NCBI RefSeq assembly: GCF_015206815.1
Contig: NZ_JADEXZ010000016.1
Coordinates: 1-64,000 of the forward strand
DNA: 64,000 nt
Source: Fortiea sp. LEGE XX443
GTDB taxonomy: Bacteria > Cyanobacteriota > Cyanobacteriia > Cyanobacteriales > Nostocaceae
Direction of reading: 5' to 3'
Part shown: positions 8,172 through 17,178 of the stretch, piece after piece
How the letters are laid out: every line of letters starts with the position of its first letter
Numbering within the stretch: position 1 is the stretch's first letter
The notes under the pieces: model-generated
The model's input: the letters and a program-made list of their open reading frames with translations, nothing else
Databases searched by the model: none
What the model was told of the DNA's origin: nothing
Translations under genes and position numbers: made by a program

Positions 8172-9314
8172 TCAACCTGTAGCCTTTTTCTTAGAACTTT
8201 TTGGCTCAAAAGGTAATGATTTTTGTTCTGTTACTGTTTCTTTCTCCTGCGTTTCTACAATTTTTTGCAGTTCCTCTGATAAGGGTTCACGGGAGAGGAT
8301 ATAAGTTTGTAGGGTCTGGAAAATATTCCCAATCACCATATACATTAGCACCCCAGCAGGTAAGGGAAAGAACAAAAACATTCCCGAAAAGATAATTGGG
8401 GTGATTTTGTTGACTGTATCCTGCTGTGGATTACCACCACTAGAGTTTTGTCCAGAAAGTATTTGGCTAACGTAGAGGCTGATGCCAAAGAATATAACCA
8501 TAGCGACAATATCCCAGTGGATTGTCCCATCTGGATCATTTGCGCCAACTCTGCCTAAGGCATCAATGAACAGAAATCCTTCATTTGCCGCAAGTCCTGG
8601 AATTGTGCCTTGAATTGTCACATCTCCAGGTTGTAAAGCTTCAATATTGCCTTGAGCATCGACTTTGATTCTGTCTTCACCTTTGATGACTTTCCATTCT
8701 GGAGTTAGTTTAGTTTCTGGGTGTTCTGTCAATAAGACATCAAAAGGTTTGCCTTCTAAGGTTTGATATTGAATTTTTGTTTTTTCTCCCACTGCTAGTT
8801 TATTCCCGCTAGGGAGGATAGCAGTTACTTTATGGTGTTCCCCATCAGCAACATAAATGTTTTGTGGGCCAGTAGCGAAGGCTTGCGGTTGAATTCGTTC
8901 GATTTGTTCAGCCGGAAATATTTGCAGGTTGACGGAGTAGTTAACCCCAGCAAAAGGCGATCCCCGCAAAGTGGCAAACAGCGCTAACAACACAGGCATT
9001 TGTAACAGCAAGGGCAAACATCCTGCTAGAGGGTTGCCGAACTCCTTTTGGACGTTCATCATTTCTTCTTGCTGCTTTTGCGAGTCGTCTTTGTAGCGCT
9101 CTTTAATTTCTGCCATCCGCTTTTGCATCAGTGGTTGCACAATTCGCATCCGCCGCATATTGCGGATTGAACCAGCACTCAGGGGATAGAGCGCAAAGCG
9201 GACTATCAATGTCAAGGCAACGATCGCCAATCCATAGCTCGGCAAAATGCCGTAGAAAAAGTCTATGATTGGCAACATTACGTTGTTCGAGAGAAACCCG
9301 ATACCAAAGTCCAT
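8172..9314 (-). CDS. yidC: YidC/Oxa1/Alb3 membrane protein insertase
   Basis: Inserts thylakoid and plasma-membrane proteins, alone or with SecYEG. The 380-residue protein has the conserved core: TM1 with the hydrophilic-groove Arg 39 ([10 protein letters not shown]), a charged cytoplasmic hairpin ([19 protein letters not shown]), TM2 ([20 protein letters not shown]), TM3 near 265-287 and the TM4/5 block ([19 protein letters not shown]). Between TM2 and TM3 lies an extracytoplasmic insertion of about 130 residues (about 122-255) with a beta-rich, bacterial-Ig-like look ([24 protein letters not shown]). The large N-terminal periplasmic domain of proteobacterial YidC is absent. Operon with jag downstream. 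Confidence 0.95.
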   Translation of the reverse strand: MDFGIGFLSNNVMLPIIDFFYGILPSYGLAIVALTLIVRFALYPLSAGSIRNMRRMRIVQPLMQKRMAEIKERYKDDSQKQQEEMMNVQKEFGNPLAGCLPLLLQMPVLLALFATLRGSPFAGVNYSVNLQIFPAEQIERIQPQAFATGPQNIYVADGEHHKVTAILPSGNKLAVGEKTKIQYQTLEGKPFDVLLTEHPETKLTPEWKVIKGEDRIKVDAQGNIEALQPGDVTIQGTIPGLAANEGFLFIDALGRVGANDPDGTIHWDIVAMVIFFGISLYVSQILSGQNSSGGNPQQDTVNKITPIIFSGMFLFFPLPAGVLMYMVIGNIFQTLQTYILSREPLSEELQKIVETQEKETVTEQKSLPFEPKSSKKKATG

Positions 9315-9387
9315 TATTCTGAATTCAACCTGAGGTACTGTAAATTGAACTGAAACTACTGAATCTAATTTATCTAAATCGTGATTC

Positions 9388-9422
9388 GGCTGCGACTATC
9401 TTTCTCTACGGATAGCCGCACC
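9388..9422. ncRNA. Strong hairpin between yidC and the PH-protein gene
   Basis: On the minus strand GGTGCGGCTATC pairs with GATAGTCGCAGCC around a loop of about ten bases, with one bulge and one mismatch. It sits in the 249-base spacer of the otherwise tight rnpA-yidC cluster, upstream of yidC. It could be a leader structure or an RNA-processing site. No T-run follows on either strand, which argues against a simple terminator. Confidence 0.35.
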
Positions 9423-9530
9423 AAGGCGAAAATTAGAAGTGGGGAGTAGTTGCTTGGAAGTTGTAAGTAGTATTTGATAAATGGGGAATTTAGAATTTTT
9501 TATTTTATACAAACAAATCTTTGCTTTCCC

Positions 9531-9558
9531 TATTCCCTACTCCCTACTCCCTACTCCC
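9531..9558. repeat. Tandem heptamer array, TA(T/C)TCCC x4
   Basis: Four heptamers: one TATTCCC followed by three TACTCCC. It lies six bases past the stop codon of the PH-protein gene. Typical Nostocales STRR. Confidence 0.8.
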
Positions 9559-9563
9559 ATCTG

Positions 9564-9950
9564 TTATTTAGCACCAGTGTACGTAGGATTTTTAGCAGCA
9601 ATTCTTTCATTGATATAGTCATATACTTCGCGGAAGTTGGGAACTGCACGCATTTCCAAGCGACTGCCATTTCTGAGGGTGACTACCATATCTCCCCAAA
9701 TGCCTATGCCACGGGGAACTTTGACGATTTTGACGATTTCTGAGTAAATGATGTCAGTGCGATCGCGTCCCATCCAACCGCCATTCAAAGAAATTCGGCG
9801 GTCTGTAATTCGATAGCGCAGCCACAACGCTCTGACAATCGCCCCAACTGTCAATGGGATACCCACAACAGTCAGACCAATCAGTAGGTTGAGAATTAAG
9901 TCCCCAATGTGAGGACCGCCTTCATAGTAAACTTCTTCACGAATGCCCAT
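9564..9950 (-). CDS. Membrane-anchored bacterial PH domain protein
   Basis: The 128-residue protein begins with MGIREEVYYEGGPHIGDL, then two adjacent hydrophobic stretches (about 17-45), then a bacterial PH domain (bPH_2/YdbS type): LRYRITDRRISLNGG, IIYSEIVKIVKVPRG, GDMVVTLRNGSRLEMRAVPN and a final helix VYDYINERI. It is conserved between rnpA and yidC in cyanobacteria, which suggests a role in membrane insertion or envelope quality control; function is unproven. Its start overlaps the rnpA end by 14 bases, so the two are co-translated. Confidence 0.82.
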   Translation of the reverse strand: MGIREEVYYEGGPHIGDLILNLLIGLTVVGIPLTVGAIVRALWLRYRITDRRISLNGGWMGRDRTDIIYSEIVKIVKVPRGIGIWGDMVVTLRNGSRLEMRAVPNFREVYDYINERIAAKNPTYTGAK

Positions 9951-10359
9951 TTAATACCTCAGCTTGTGCCAACAACTGCTCTAATTCTTGCAGAAATTGT
10001 TGGCTTCCGCACTTAGATTCTGCTGCTGTTGGTTTCACAACGAAAACTAGACGCCATCCTGGGGCTAATTTTGGCAACAACTGATGCAATGCTGCTGCCA
10101 TCTGGCGTTTAATTCGGTTACGCACTACTGCCTTTTTGCTGACTTTCGTGCTAATCGATATGCCAATTTGTGTACTAATAACTTGTTTTGAATCAGTTGC
10201 TAGTTTAGTTGTAGTGGCAGCGTTCCAAGAAGGTTCTTGGGAAAAACGCGGGCGTAAGGCTCTCAATGTGAAATGAGAACTCTGCCGCCGAATTCCTTCT
10301 CGGAAAACTGCCTGAAAATCTTTACGAGATTTAAGTCGATTCGCCTTGGGCAAAGCCAC
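9937..10359 (-). CDS. rnpA: Ribonuclease P protein component
   Basis: Protein subunit of RNase P, which trims the 5' leader of tRNA precursors together with the RNA subunit. The 140-residue protein starts ALPKANRLKSRKDFQAVFREG and carries the RNR signature VSKKAVVRNRIKRQMAAAL. An about 30-residue low-conservation insert (residues about 40-65) is usual in cyanobacterial RnpA. The start is a GTG at 10359, 25 bases after the rpmH stop codon, the classic rpmH-rnpA arrangement. Confidence 0.95.
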   Translation of the reverse strand: MALPKANRLKSRKDFQAVFREGIRRQSSHFTLRALRPRFSQEPSWNAATTTKLATDSKQVISTQIGISISTKVSKKAVVRNRIKRQMAAALHQLLPKLAPGWRLVFVVKPTAAESKCGSQQFLQELEQLLAQAEVLNGHS

Positions 10360-10384
10360 AGCCCCTCTGGTTGCTGAAAATGCT

Positions 10385-10519
10385 CTAAACGCTCAGACGA
10401 TAACGCCCTCTTTTTCTCCTAGCTCTAATCACGTTTCTTCCGTCTGGTGTCCGCATTCTGGCACGAAAACCGGAGGTTCTTTTTCTCTTACGGCAAGTGC
10501 CGCCCAGGGTTCTTTTCAT
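10385..10519 (-). CDS. rpmH: 50S ribosomal protein L34
   Basis: A 44-residue, highly basic protein read from the ATG at 10519: [20 protein letters not shown], then [19 protein letters not shown] and YRLSV, followed by TAG. This is full-length L34. It is the first gene of the rpmH-rnpA-PH-yidC-jag-yceD cluster, and the cluster promoter must lie in the about 100 bases upstream, near the TCAATAG repeats around 10575. Confidence 0.97.
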   Translation of the reverse strand: MKRTLGGTCRKRKRTSGFRARMRTPDGRNVIRARRKRGRYRLSV

Positions 10520-10626
10520 GGTGTTGTCCTCTAAGGCGATTCTTATAAAAAGTCACAATCTATAATCTTACCATCGTCAATAGTCAATAGTCTATAATTT
10601 GTAGCTATCGACTACTGGCTATGAAT

Positions 10627-11178
10627 TTAAGTGATACTCAAAATCCAAGATCCTACATAACGCAGTAATGGGACTTCACCAGGTGAAAGAACCTGACAGT
10701 TGAAATAGTAAATTCCCCCGAAGGAAGGGTTCAGCACGTTAGAGAAAACTACTTCAACTGGGGTACCTGCTGGGACTGGCTCTTGGGGAAATATTTCGAT
10801 TATCCGACCTTCTTTATCCCATTTCACTTCTGAAAGGGCGACTTTTTTACCTTTGACCTTTACCTCTATCTTCTTGGGATCAAATTTTCCTTTATAGTAG
10901 TTGGGATAGGTGATGGCAAATTGAGCCACTGCCAATTTCATTTTTTGTTGGGGAATCTTGAGGATGTATCTATCTATACCGTTAGTTTGCCCCCCAAAAT
11001 CTAACCGGAAGGGTAGCTGATTTTCAGCTTTCACACCGCTAAATAGGGTTAATCCAGGTAAGGTTTGCCCCAAAGCTTGAGTTGTCAATCCAGTCAGTAA
11101 GCAGCTAGTTACGGCTAAAGCCGAAAGAATTGCTACTTGCGGCTTGCGGATCAAATTGCCAAAAAGTAAACGTTGCAT
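10627..11178 (-). CDS. DUF2808 family secreted protein
   Basis: A 183-residue protein with an N-terminal signal peptide: basic LIRKPQ, a hydrophobic core VAILSALAVTSCLLTGL, and a likely cleavage after the ALGQ region near residue 38. The mature part matches the cyanobacterial DUF2808 family: DRYILKIPQQKMKLAVAQFAI, YPNYYKGKFDPKKIEV, a short hinge with VPAGTPVEVVFSNV, and a tyrosine-rich end. It is predicted to be periplasmic or in the outer envelope; function is unknown. It is monocistronic and transcribed toward rpmH. Confidence 0.85.
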   Translation of the reverse strand: MQRLLFGNLIRKPQVAILSALAVTSCLLTGLTTQALGQTLPGLTLFSGVKAENQLPFRLDFGGQTNGIDRYILKIPQQKMKLAVAQFAITYPNYYKGKFDPKKIEVKVKGKKVALSEVKWDKEGRIIEIFPQEPVPAGTPVEVVFSNVLNPSFGGIYYFNCQVLSPGEVPLLRYVGSWILSIT

Positions 11179-11782
11179 AGTTAAGCTCCTCTAGCAGATA
11201 TAGCTCTTTGATGTAAACACCCAAGTTTAGTATTCTTCACTAAACTTTACTACTGAATTCCTGACAATGGACGATTACCGAGAATAAAAAGTGCCACAGG
11301 TATGTTGCTAAATATGTACGAGTGTATCTAAATTTGAGGACTTTGTTATAAAAATTGAGCTATACAATCAGCGATCGCCGGGGATATTGGGCTAAATTAA
11401 TAAAAATAAGTACCCATCAAAGAAGTAGTAATCTTTAAAAATTCATCAAATTATTAAGCTTTAAAACTTTTACGAATATTTCACCATGTAAGTAAGGCAA
11501 AATTTTTCAATCCGGAAAACAAGCTAAAGACTAAAGATGTAAACTGGGGAATCAACATAGCATTAGCAATATGTAAATCTATCGGTCACGATCAGCAAGT
11601 GTGACTCATACCAGGGGAAAAGTCCGGCTTTCACTTGAGAACCAAGAGTAGGAAAGATAAAGTTCACAGTTCAATCTACAAACAAAAGCGATCGCTGGCA
11701 ATAATTGCAGGTTCGAGACATCCCTAAATAGGGAAAACTGCGGGTTTTGCAGAGATGTAAGTATTTATCTCTAGGAGATTTC
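11179..11782. promoter_or_regulatory. Divergent intergenic region upstream of pntAa
   Basis: About 600 bases separate the DUF2808 gene from the transhydrogenase operon. HIP1 sites occur near 11371 and 11688. No open frame is convincing. The long leader before pntAa (11560-11780) contains several short self-complementary stretches, but I cannot match it to a known riboswitch. The pntAa ribosome-binding site TAGGAG lies at 11773-11778. Confidence 0.4.
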
Positions 11783-12955
11783 ATGAGAATAGCAGTTGCT
11801 AAAGAAATTGAAGTTTGCGAACGTCGTGTGGCATTAAATCCTGACACTGTTGCCCGATTAGTCAAACAAGGTTTAGAAGTATCGGTAGAAGCAGGTGCAG
11901 GAGAGCGTTCTTTTTTTAGCGATTCTGCCTATGAAGCAGCAGGAGCTAAAATTATTAGTGATACGGCTCAATTATGGAACGAAGCAGATATTTTACTCAA
12001 AGTTAGTCCACCGCAAGAGCGAGAAGATGGCCGCTCAGAAATTGATTTACTGCGGGAAGGGTCTGTTTTAATTTGCTTTCTGAATCCTTTAGGGAACCCA
12101 GTGGTGGCACAGCAGTTAGCCAACCGCAAAATCACAGCTTTGAGCATGGAATTGATTCCGCGCAGTACCAGGGCGCAAAGTATGGATGCTTTGTCCTCAC
12201 AAGCTTCACTAGCAGGTTACAAAGCAGTATTAATCGCCGCCGCCGCATTACCAAAATATTTCCCCATGCTGACAACCGCAGCTGGTACGATCGCCCCAGC
12301 TAAAGTATTTATTATGGGTGCAGGTGTGGCCGGACTACAAGCGATCGCCACCGCCAGACGCTTGGGATCAGTAGTAGAAGCCTTTGATATTCGTCCCGCC
12401 GTCAAAGAAGAAGTCCAAAGCTTAGGGGCAAAATTCGTCGAAGTCAAACTCGAAGAAGAAACAACCGCCGCTGGTGGTTACGCCAAAGAAATCTCGGAAG
12501 CCAGTAAACAGCGTACTCAAGAAGTTGTGGCTGAACACGTCAAAAATGCTGATGTAGTCATCACCACCGCCCAAGTACCTGGAAGAAAAGCACCACTGCT
12601 AGTTACAGAAGAAATGGTGGCACAGATGAAACCAGGTTCAGTCATTGTCGATTTAGCAGCTGAACAAGGTGGTAACTGCGCCTGCACCGAACCCGGTAAA
12701 GATATTGTCTGGAATGGCGTAACCATTATTGGCCCGATTAATCTCCCCTCATCTATGCCAGTTCACGCCAGCCAACTGTATTCCAAAAACTTGACATCGT
12801 TGATGCAACTGTTAATTAAAGATAAAGCTTTGCAGATTAACTTTGCTGATGACATCGTTGATGCAGCTTGCATTACTCATGCAGGTGAGATTCGCAATCA
12901 ACGTGTCAAAGACGCATTACAAGCTATTAACACTCAACAACCCGCAGTTAATTAG
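11783..12955 (+). CDS. pntAA: NAD(P) transhydrogenase, alpha subunit part 1
   Basis: Soluble NAD(H)-binding dI component of the proton-translocating transhydrogenase, which transfers hydride between NAD(H) and NADP(H). The 390-residue product starts MRIAVAKEIEVCERRVALNP. It has the alanine-dehydrogenase-like N-domain and the NAD Rossmann motif GAGVAGLQAIATARRLG, followed by FDIRPAVKEEVQSLGAKF. The frame is open 36 bases further up, but the ATG at 11783 has AGGAG at seven bases and gives the family N-terminus. The alpha subunit is split into two genes, as in many cyanobacteria and Rhodospirillum. First gene of pntAa-Ab-B. Confidence 0.95.
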   Translation: MRIAVAKEIEVCERRVALNPDTVARLVKQGLEVSVEAGAGERSFFSDSAYEAAGAKIISDTAQLWNEADILLKVSPPQEREDGRSEIDLLREGSVLICFLNPLGNPVVAQQLANRKITALSMELIPRSTRAQSMDALSSQASLAGYKAVLIAAAALPKYFPMLTTAAGTIAPAKVFIMGAGVAGLQAIATARRLGSVVEAFDIRPAVKEEVQSLGAKFVEVKLEEETTAAGGYAKEISEASKQRTQEVVAEHVKNADVVITTAQVPGRKAPLLVTEEMVAQMKPGSVIVDLAAEQGGNCACTEPGKDIVWNGVTIIGPINLPSSMPVHASQLYSKNLTSLMQLLIKDKALQINFADDIVDAACITHAGEIRNQRVKDALQAINTQQPAVN

Positions 12956-12962
12956 AGAAAGA

Positions 12963-12990
12963 GGGAACAGGAAACAGGGAACAGGGAACA
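12963..12990. repeat. Tandem heptamer array, GGGAACA x4
   Basis: Four heptamers (GGGAACA, GGAAACA, GGGAACA, GGGAACA) in the 131-base spacer between pntAa and pntAb. The unit is the same as in the array at 20769-20796. Confidence 0.8.
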
Positions 12991-13086
12991 GTCAGTTTTT
13001 CTTGACTCTAGCAGATAAACTTGGGCTACTTTCCTCGTCTATTCCCTAGCCTTTAGTTTCCAGATAAAGTAAGGAGTTTTTAATTC

Positions 13087-13380
13087 ATGACAGAAGCATT
13101 ACTAGCTGCTTTATTTGTATTTGTTTTGGCATCTTTTATTGGCTTTGAAGTAATTAACAAAGTCCCACCAACTCTACACACTCCCTTAATGTCCGGCTCA
13201 AATGCGATTTCTGGCATTGCGGTACTTGGGGCGATAGTGGCTGCCGGTGCTAGAGAAACGAGTGTTTCGGTGATTCTTGGTTTGATTGCCGTGATTTTGG
13301 CAACAGTCAACGTCGTGGGTGGTTTCCTCGTTACCGACAGAATGCTGCAAATGTTCAAGAAAAAGGAGATTAAGGCGTGA
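13087..13380 (+). CDS. pntAB: NAD(P) transhydrogenase, alpha subunit part 2
   Basis: A 97-residue membrane protein: the N-terminal share of the dII proton channel. Three membrane segments are visible (about 2-20, 37-57 and 60-82), with the family loop FEVINKVPPTLHTPLMSGSN between the first two. AAGGAG lies at 13070-13075 ahead of the ATG. Its TGA stop overlaps the GTG start of pntB (GTGA), so the two are translationally coupled. Confidence 0.95.
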   Translation: MTEALLAALFVFVLASFIGFEVINKVPPTLHTPLMSGSNAISGIAVLGAIVAAGARETSVSVILGLIAVILATVNVVGGFLVTDRMLQMFKKKEIKA

Positions 13381-14780
13381 GCGACTTTTTACCAACTGGA
13401 ATTCAGCTGACGTACTTAGTCGCTGCATCCTTATTTATTTTCGGTTTGAAAAAGCTGGGTTCCCCTGCAACAGCCCGGAACGGCAACGTAATCGCCGCTG
13501 TAGGTATGCTGCTGGCAATTGTGGCAACCATGCTCAATCAGCATGTGTTGAATTATGAAATGATTTTGTTAGGCTTGGCGATTGGTTCAGCCATTGGTGC
13601 GATCGCAGCCTACAAAGTCCAGATGACAGAAATGCCTCAAATGGTGGGTTTACTCAACGGTTTGGGCGGTGCAGCTTCGGCGTTAGTTGCTGTTGCCGAA
13701 TTTTGGCGGTTACTAGAACACTCTCAGCCCATCCCTCTAGATGTCAACATTTCCATGCTGTTGGATGTGTTAATTGGTGGTGTCACCTTCACAGGTAGTT
13801 TTCTCGCCTTTGCCAAATTACAAGGTTTAATTAGCGGTTCCCCCATTACATTTCCCTTCCAGCAACCATTTAACTTATTGCTGCTGGGTGCTTACATCGC
13901 GGGTAGTGCCTACCTCATCGTCACACCCGATAGCCTACCCATATTCTTAGCTGTAACTGGGGTTTCTTTAGTGTTGGGTGTGATGTTCGTCATCCCCATT
14001 GGTGGTGGCGATATGCCCGTGGTAATTTCGCTATTGAACTCCTTGTCAGGTGTAGCAGCATCTGCCGCCGGGTTTGTGGTGATGAACAATATGTTAATCA
14101 TCGCCGGCGCATTGGTGGGAGCTTCCGGCCTCATCCTGACTGAAATCATGTGTAAGGCAATGAACCGTTCGCTGTTCAGCGTGCTGTTCAGTGCTTTTGG
14201 TTCAGGTGGTGCGGCTGGTGGCGCAGCTGCGGCTGGTGCAACAGATCAAACCGTCCGCAGTATTGATCCCGAAGAAGGGGCGATGATGTTGGGTTATGCC
14301 CGCAACGTGGTAATTGTACCTGGTTACGGTATGGCAGTTGCTCAAGCACAACATAGCGTGCGGGAATTGGCAGATCAATTAGAACGTATGGGTGTTGATG
14401 TGAAGTATGCCATTCACCCTGTAGCGGGGAGAATGCCCGGACACATGAACGTGTTGTTGGCTGAGGCGAATGTGCCTTACACCCAGTTGTACGACATGGA
14501 AGATATCAATCCCCAATTTGAGCAAGCAGATGTGGCTTTGGTAATTGGGGCGAATGATGTAGTAAATCCAGCGGCGCGTAGCGATGCCAATAGCCCAATT
14601 TACGGAATGCCAATTTTGGAAGTAGATCGGGCAAAGCAAACCATTGTAATTAAGCGCGGGATGAGTGCGGGTTTTGCTGGTGTAGATAATGAGTTGTTCT
14701 ACAAAGATAAAACCACAATGTTGTTTGGTAGCGCAAAAGATATGGTGGCGAAGTTAGTTTCTGAAGTGAAGCAATTGTAA
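13377..14780 (+). CDS. pntB: NAD(P) transhydrogenase, beta subunit
   Basis: The 467-residue protein carries the remaining membrane helices of dII (about residues 8-260) and the C-terminal NADP(H)-binding dIII domain. dIII motifs seen are VIVPGYGMAVAQAQHSV, the HPVAGRMPGHMNVLLAEA loop, VALVIGANDVVNPAAR and DRAKQTIVIKRGMSAGFAGV. The start is a GTG overlapping the pntAb stop. The enzyme uses the proton gradient to make NADPH and probably sits in the thylakoid or plasma membrane. A palindromic terminator follows at 14813. Confidence 0.96.
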   Translation: MSDFLPTGIQLTYLVAASLFIFGLKKLGSPATARNGNVIAAVGMLLAIVATMLNQHVLNYEMILLGLAIGSAIGAIAAYKVQMTEMPQMVGLLNGLGGAASALVAVAEFWRLLEHSQPIPLDVNISMLLDVLIGGVTFTGSFLAFAKLQGLISGSPITFPFQQPFNLLLLGAYIAGSAYLIVTPDSLPIFLAVTGVSLVLGVMFVIPIGGGDMPVVISLLNSLSGVAASAAGFVVMNNMLIIAGALVGASGLILTEIMCKAMNRSLFSVLFSAFGSGGAAGGAAAAGATDQTVRSIDPEEGAMMLGYARNVVIVPGYGMAVAQAQHSVRELADQLERMGVDVKYAIHPVAGRMPGHMNVLLAEANVPYTQLYDMEDINPQFEQADVALVIGANDVVNPAARSDANSPIYGMPILEVDRAKQTIVIKRGMSAGFAGVDNELFYKDKTTMLFGSAKDMVAKLVSEVKQL

Positions 14781-14812
14781 GAGAAACGAACCGCAAAGAG
14801 CGCAAAGCAACA

Positions 14813-14844
14813 AGAGACGCGAAATTTCGCGTCTCTACTTTTTT
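14813..14844. terminator. Rho-independent terminator of pntB
   Basis: AGAGACGCGAAA and TTTCGCGTCTCT form a perfect 24-base palindrome (14813-14836), followed by ACTTTTTT on the plus strand. It overlaps the stop codon of the convergent radical SAM gene, so the hairpin may serve both transcripts. Confidence 0.8.
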
Positions 14845-15800
14845 AAGGATGTCAAGCTATCCCACTTTTCCACTGTTGGCTTATACAACCAATAATCTAG
14901 CTTGACATCATCAACAAGCCCTCTAAGTTCAGGATCAGGCCAAATGTGAAGTCGCTCCTCACATCCAACCTCTCTTGCGGCTGTTTCAATATCATTCCAT
15001 TGTCTTTTAAAGCATTCTGCCCATGACTTTTTATGCCTTATGGAATCCGTAAAATCCAAGCCTGCCGCTATCATACGTTTACCATTACTTCCGCGAGCAT
15101 TAATAGGCTCCCAAAATATAACTTCTGGATTAATACACATTATTTTTTCTAAATGTCTTTTGAAATCATCTAAAGTCATATTTGGAGGAGTAGGAGCAAC
15201 TGCAACATACATTCTACACCCGGCTTTATGACCTGCCAGCATTGCTTTATAACGTTCTGAAGGAGGAGGAGCTTGAGGTTCAATCTGGCGACTGAGTTCA
15301 TCATTCAGATATGGTAGACTCATGCCAACAATCACGTTGGTACGATTAAGAATATCAATATCATTTACCCATAACAAACCACGAGTAAGAATCCGAATTT
15401 TTTTCTTATATCTCGATAAAGCCTCAACAACACCTCGCGTAACATTTGCTGTCTGTTTAGTTTGATAAGGATCAGTACCAGAACAGACTAATACTACGCC
15501 TTTTCCTGCTGGTGTTTCGCGCCAAGACCTTTTACGACTAAGGATTTTTTCTAGTTGCTCAGGTATCTCTTCTCGAACAAATAAATACTGTCCCCAATCC
15601 ATTTGAGGATCGCTTACTCCTTTTGAATGTAGTTGTGCTTGCTTTGTCCTAATTGCAGGCGTAGAAGGTACATAACAGAATGTACATCCATGCAAACACC
15701 CTGATGCTACATTAACCACATAGTCACATAGCCCTTTTTTGTTAAGAGCGCTCTGTTGCAGAGGATTAACAATTTTTTCAACGCCTTTAACAATAGACAT
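14835..15800 (-). CDS. Radical SAM protein paired with TcmP
   Basis: A 321-residue protein from the ATG at 15800 (a GTG nine bases up is possible). The radical SAM cluster motif CLHGCTFC gives Cys 35, 39 and 42 for a [4Fe-4S] cluster. Later segments (VLVCSGTDPYQTKQ, IRILTRGLLWVNDI, VGMSLPYLNDELSRQIEP) resemble the SplB-like/PA0069-like radical SAM group. Close family members often lie beside a 'three-Cys-motif partner' (TcmP) gene, and a TcmP-like gene is indeed 88 bases upstream on the same strand. Reaction and substrate are unknown; nucleic-acid or nucleotide modification is an inference from SplB similarity. Occupies an accessory island between pntB and miaA. Confidence 0.75.
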   Translation of the reverse strand: MSIVKGVEKIVNPLQQSALNKKGLCDYVVNVASGCLHGCTFCYVPSTPAIRTKQAQLHSKGVSDPQMDWGQYLFVREEIPEQLEKILSRKRSWRETPAGKGVVLVCSGTDPYQTKQTANVTRGVVEALSRYKKKIRILTRGLLWVNDIDILNRTNVIVGMSLPYLNDELSRQIEPQAPPPSERYKAMLAGHKAGCRMYVAVAPTPPNMTLDDFKRHLEKIMCINPEVIFWEPINARGSNGKRMIAAGLDFTDSIRHKKSWAECFKRQWNDIETAAREVGCEERLHIWPDPELRGLVDDVKLDYWLYKPTVEKWDSLTSLKK

Positions 15801-15888
15801 AGCACACACTTTTATTTATATAATTTATTATTAGTATTACAATCCTCACATTCTTAGTTTGGTTATTAAGATTATGATAAAAAGTATT

Positions 15889-17178
15889 TTAAAAAATTGA
15901 CAGCTGTTTATATTTAGTTAATTTGATTATATCACTTTTTCGTAAATCAACTTTACGTTCTTTTACTATTTCACCTTTTCTCCAAATCTCTATTTCTTTT
16001 TCATTCCTAAGCAGATTTATATAAGTTGTATAATGCTCTTTACTAGCTGGGTTACGTTCCATAGTTTGATGACAAAGATCATGAAATATAATTCCGTCTT
16101 GATTATTACGTATAATATTGCCCAAATGAGTATCTAATTTCTCTAAACAGAATTCTTCGCTATTTTTGGTAATATCGAATTTTAATTCTAGTTGGTTTTC
16201 TTCATAAAAATCCGCTGTTTTAAACCCATGCCCGTACAATTCAAAATAATATTGATAATCTAAGTTATTTTTTTGCCAAAAACTTTCTTTAATCACTTCT
16301 AAAGCAGTAAGCTTTTGAGAAAGATGCATTAGATAATATAAGACGCTAACATTACCTCTAGGAATCATTGAAAAAGTGAATACATATTTAGCCTTGCCTT
16401 TGTCTCTAAATAACCTCATGGATTCATTCCTAAGATAACACTTACCTCCTGTTGTCTCAAAACTATTAAAGTTATTAAATTTATAGTATTCTTCTGCCTC
16501 TAGTATTCTGTTGAATGTATCTTTTTCTTTTCCATACTTACCAATAACAAATCTTTTGATAAAATCAATCATATATGTATACAGTATTTCAGTTCGTTTT
16601 AAATCATTAATCTTCCTAATACTTTGCATAGAAACATCAGTCCATCCAAAGGGGTCGAGAAAAAAGAACGAGTGTCCTTTGCGAATATCGATTTTGAATA
16701 TAACTTCATTTACCAAGTTTTCAAATTCGCCATATATAAATTCACATTCTTCTACTAACTTTCCAACTTCACCTTTAAATTCATGTGGTTGCCCATTAAC
16801 TAACTCGCCTAGACCCGCTTTGGGCATGGAATAATTTTTAAGGCAAGCTAAATGTTCTCGCTTGTTATCTATAAAAATAAATTTAACATTTAAATCATAC
16901 TGGCGTTTTGATTTTTTATAGCCTGCGCGAATAGCTTCTATAAGTCTAATAGGTGAGCCTTCCCACTCCCTTTTATTATCCTGGTCATAATACATACCAC
17001 CTCCACAAAATCCATCAACAAAAGTAAACGTTGTTTCTCCATATCTACCTTTGCCATAAAGTGTGTAAATAAGATTTTCAAGATATGTATCAAGAATTTG
17101 ATGCTTGGCTTTGGTATGAGGATTTATATCAGGAATATTGCTTCCATCAGCACTCCAAGTTGCTTGTGATTCGCTCAC
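15889..17178 (-). CDS. tcmP: Three-Cys-motif partner protein TcmP-like
   Basis: A 429-residue product from the GTG at 17178, which has GGAG seven to ten bases upstream; the frame is open 21 codons further, but that extension is hydrophobic and lacks a good site. The N-terminal half looks like a class I methyltransferase fold: FVDGFCGGG at about 53-61, FIFIDNKREHLACL after it, and HSFFFLDPFGWTDVSM in place of a DPPY motif. A helical C-terminal half follows, ending with basic KERKVDLRKSDIIKL. From memory the TcmP family is defined by pairing with a cysteine-motif radical-SAM-like protein, as here. Its biochemical role is not established. Codon use is AT-rich compared with flanking core genes. 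Confidence 0.7.
   Translation of the reverse strand: MSESQATWSADGSNIPDINPHTKAKHQILDTYLENLIYTLYGKGRYGETTFTFVDGFCGGGMYYDQDNKREWEGSPIRLIEAIRAGYKKSKRQYDLNVKFIFIDNKREHLACLKNYSMPKAGLGELVNGQPHEFKGEVGKLVEECEFIYGEFENLVNEVIFKIDIRKGHSFFFLDPFGWTDVSMQSIRKINDLKRTEILYTYMIDFIKRFVIGKYGKEKDTFNRILEAEEYYKFNNFNSFETTGGKCYLRNESMRLFRDKGKAKYVFTFSMIPRGNVSVLYYLMHLSQKLTALEVIKESFWQKNNLDYQYYFELYGHGFKTADFYEENQLELKFDITKNSEEFCLEKLDTHLGNIIRNNQDGIIFHDLCHQTMERNPASKEHYTTYINLLRNEKEIEIWRKGEIVKERKVDLRKSDIIKLTKYKQLSIF

Noticed and set aside
11560-11782. Known riboswitch ahead of pntAa
   Set aside because: The leader is long and has short self-complementary segments but does not match a riboswitch core that I can identify.
11671-11865. 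64-residue minus-strand frame overlapping the pntAa start
   Set aside because: It overlaps the ribosome-binding site and start of pntAa and has no recognisable features.
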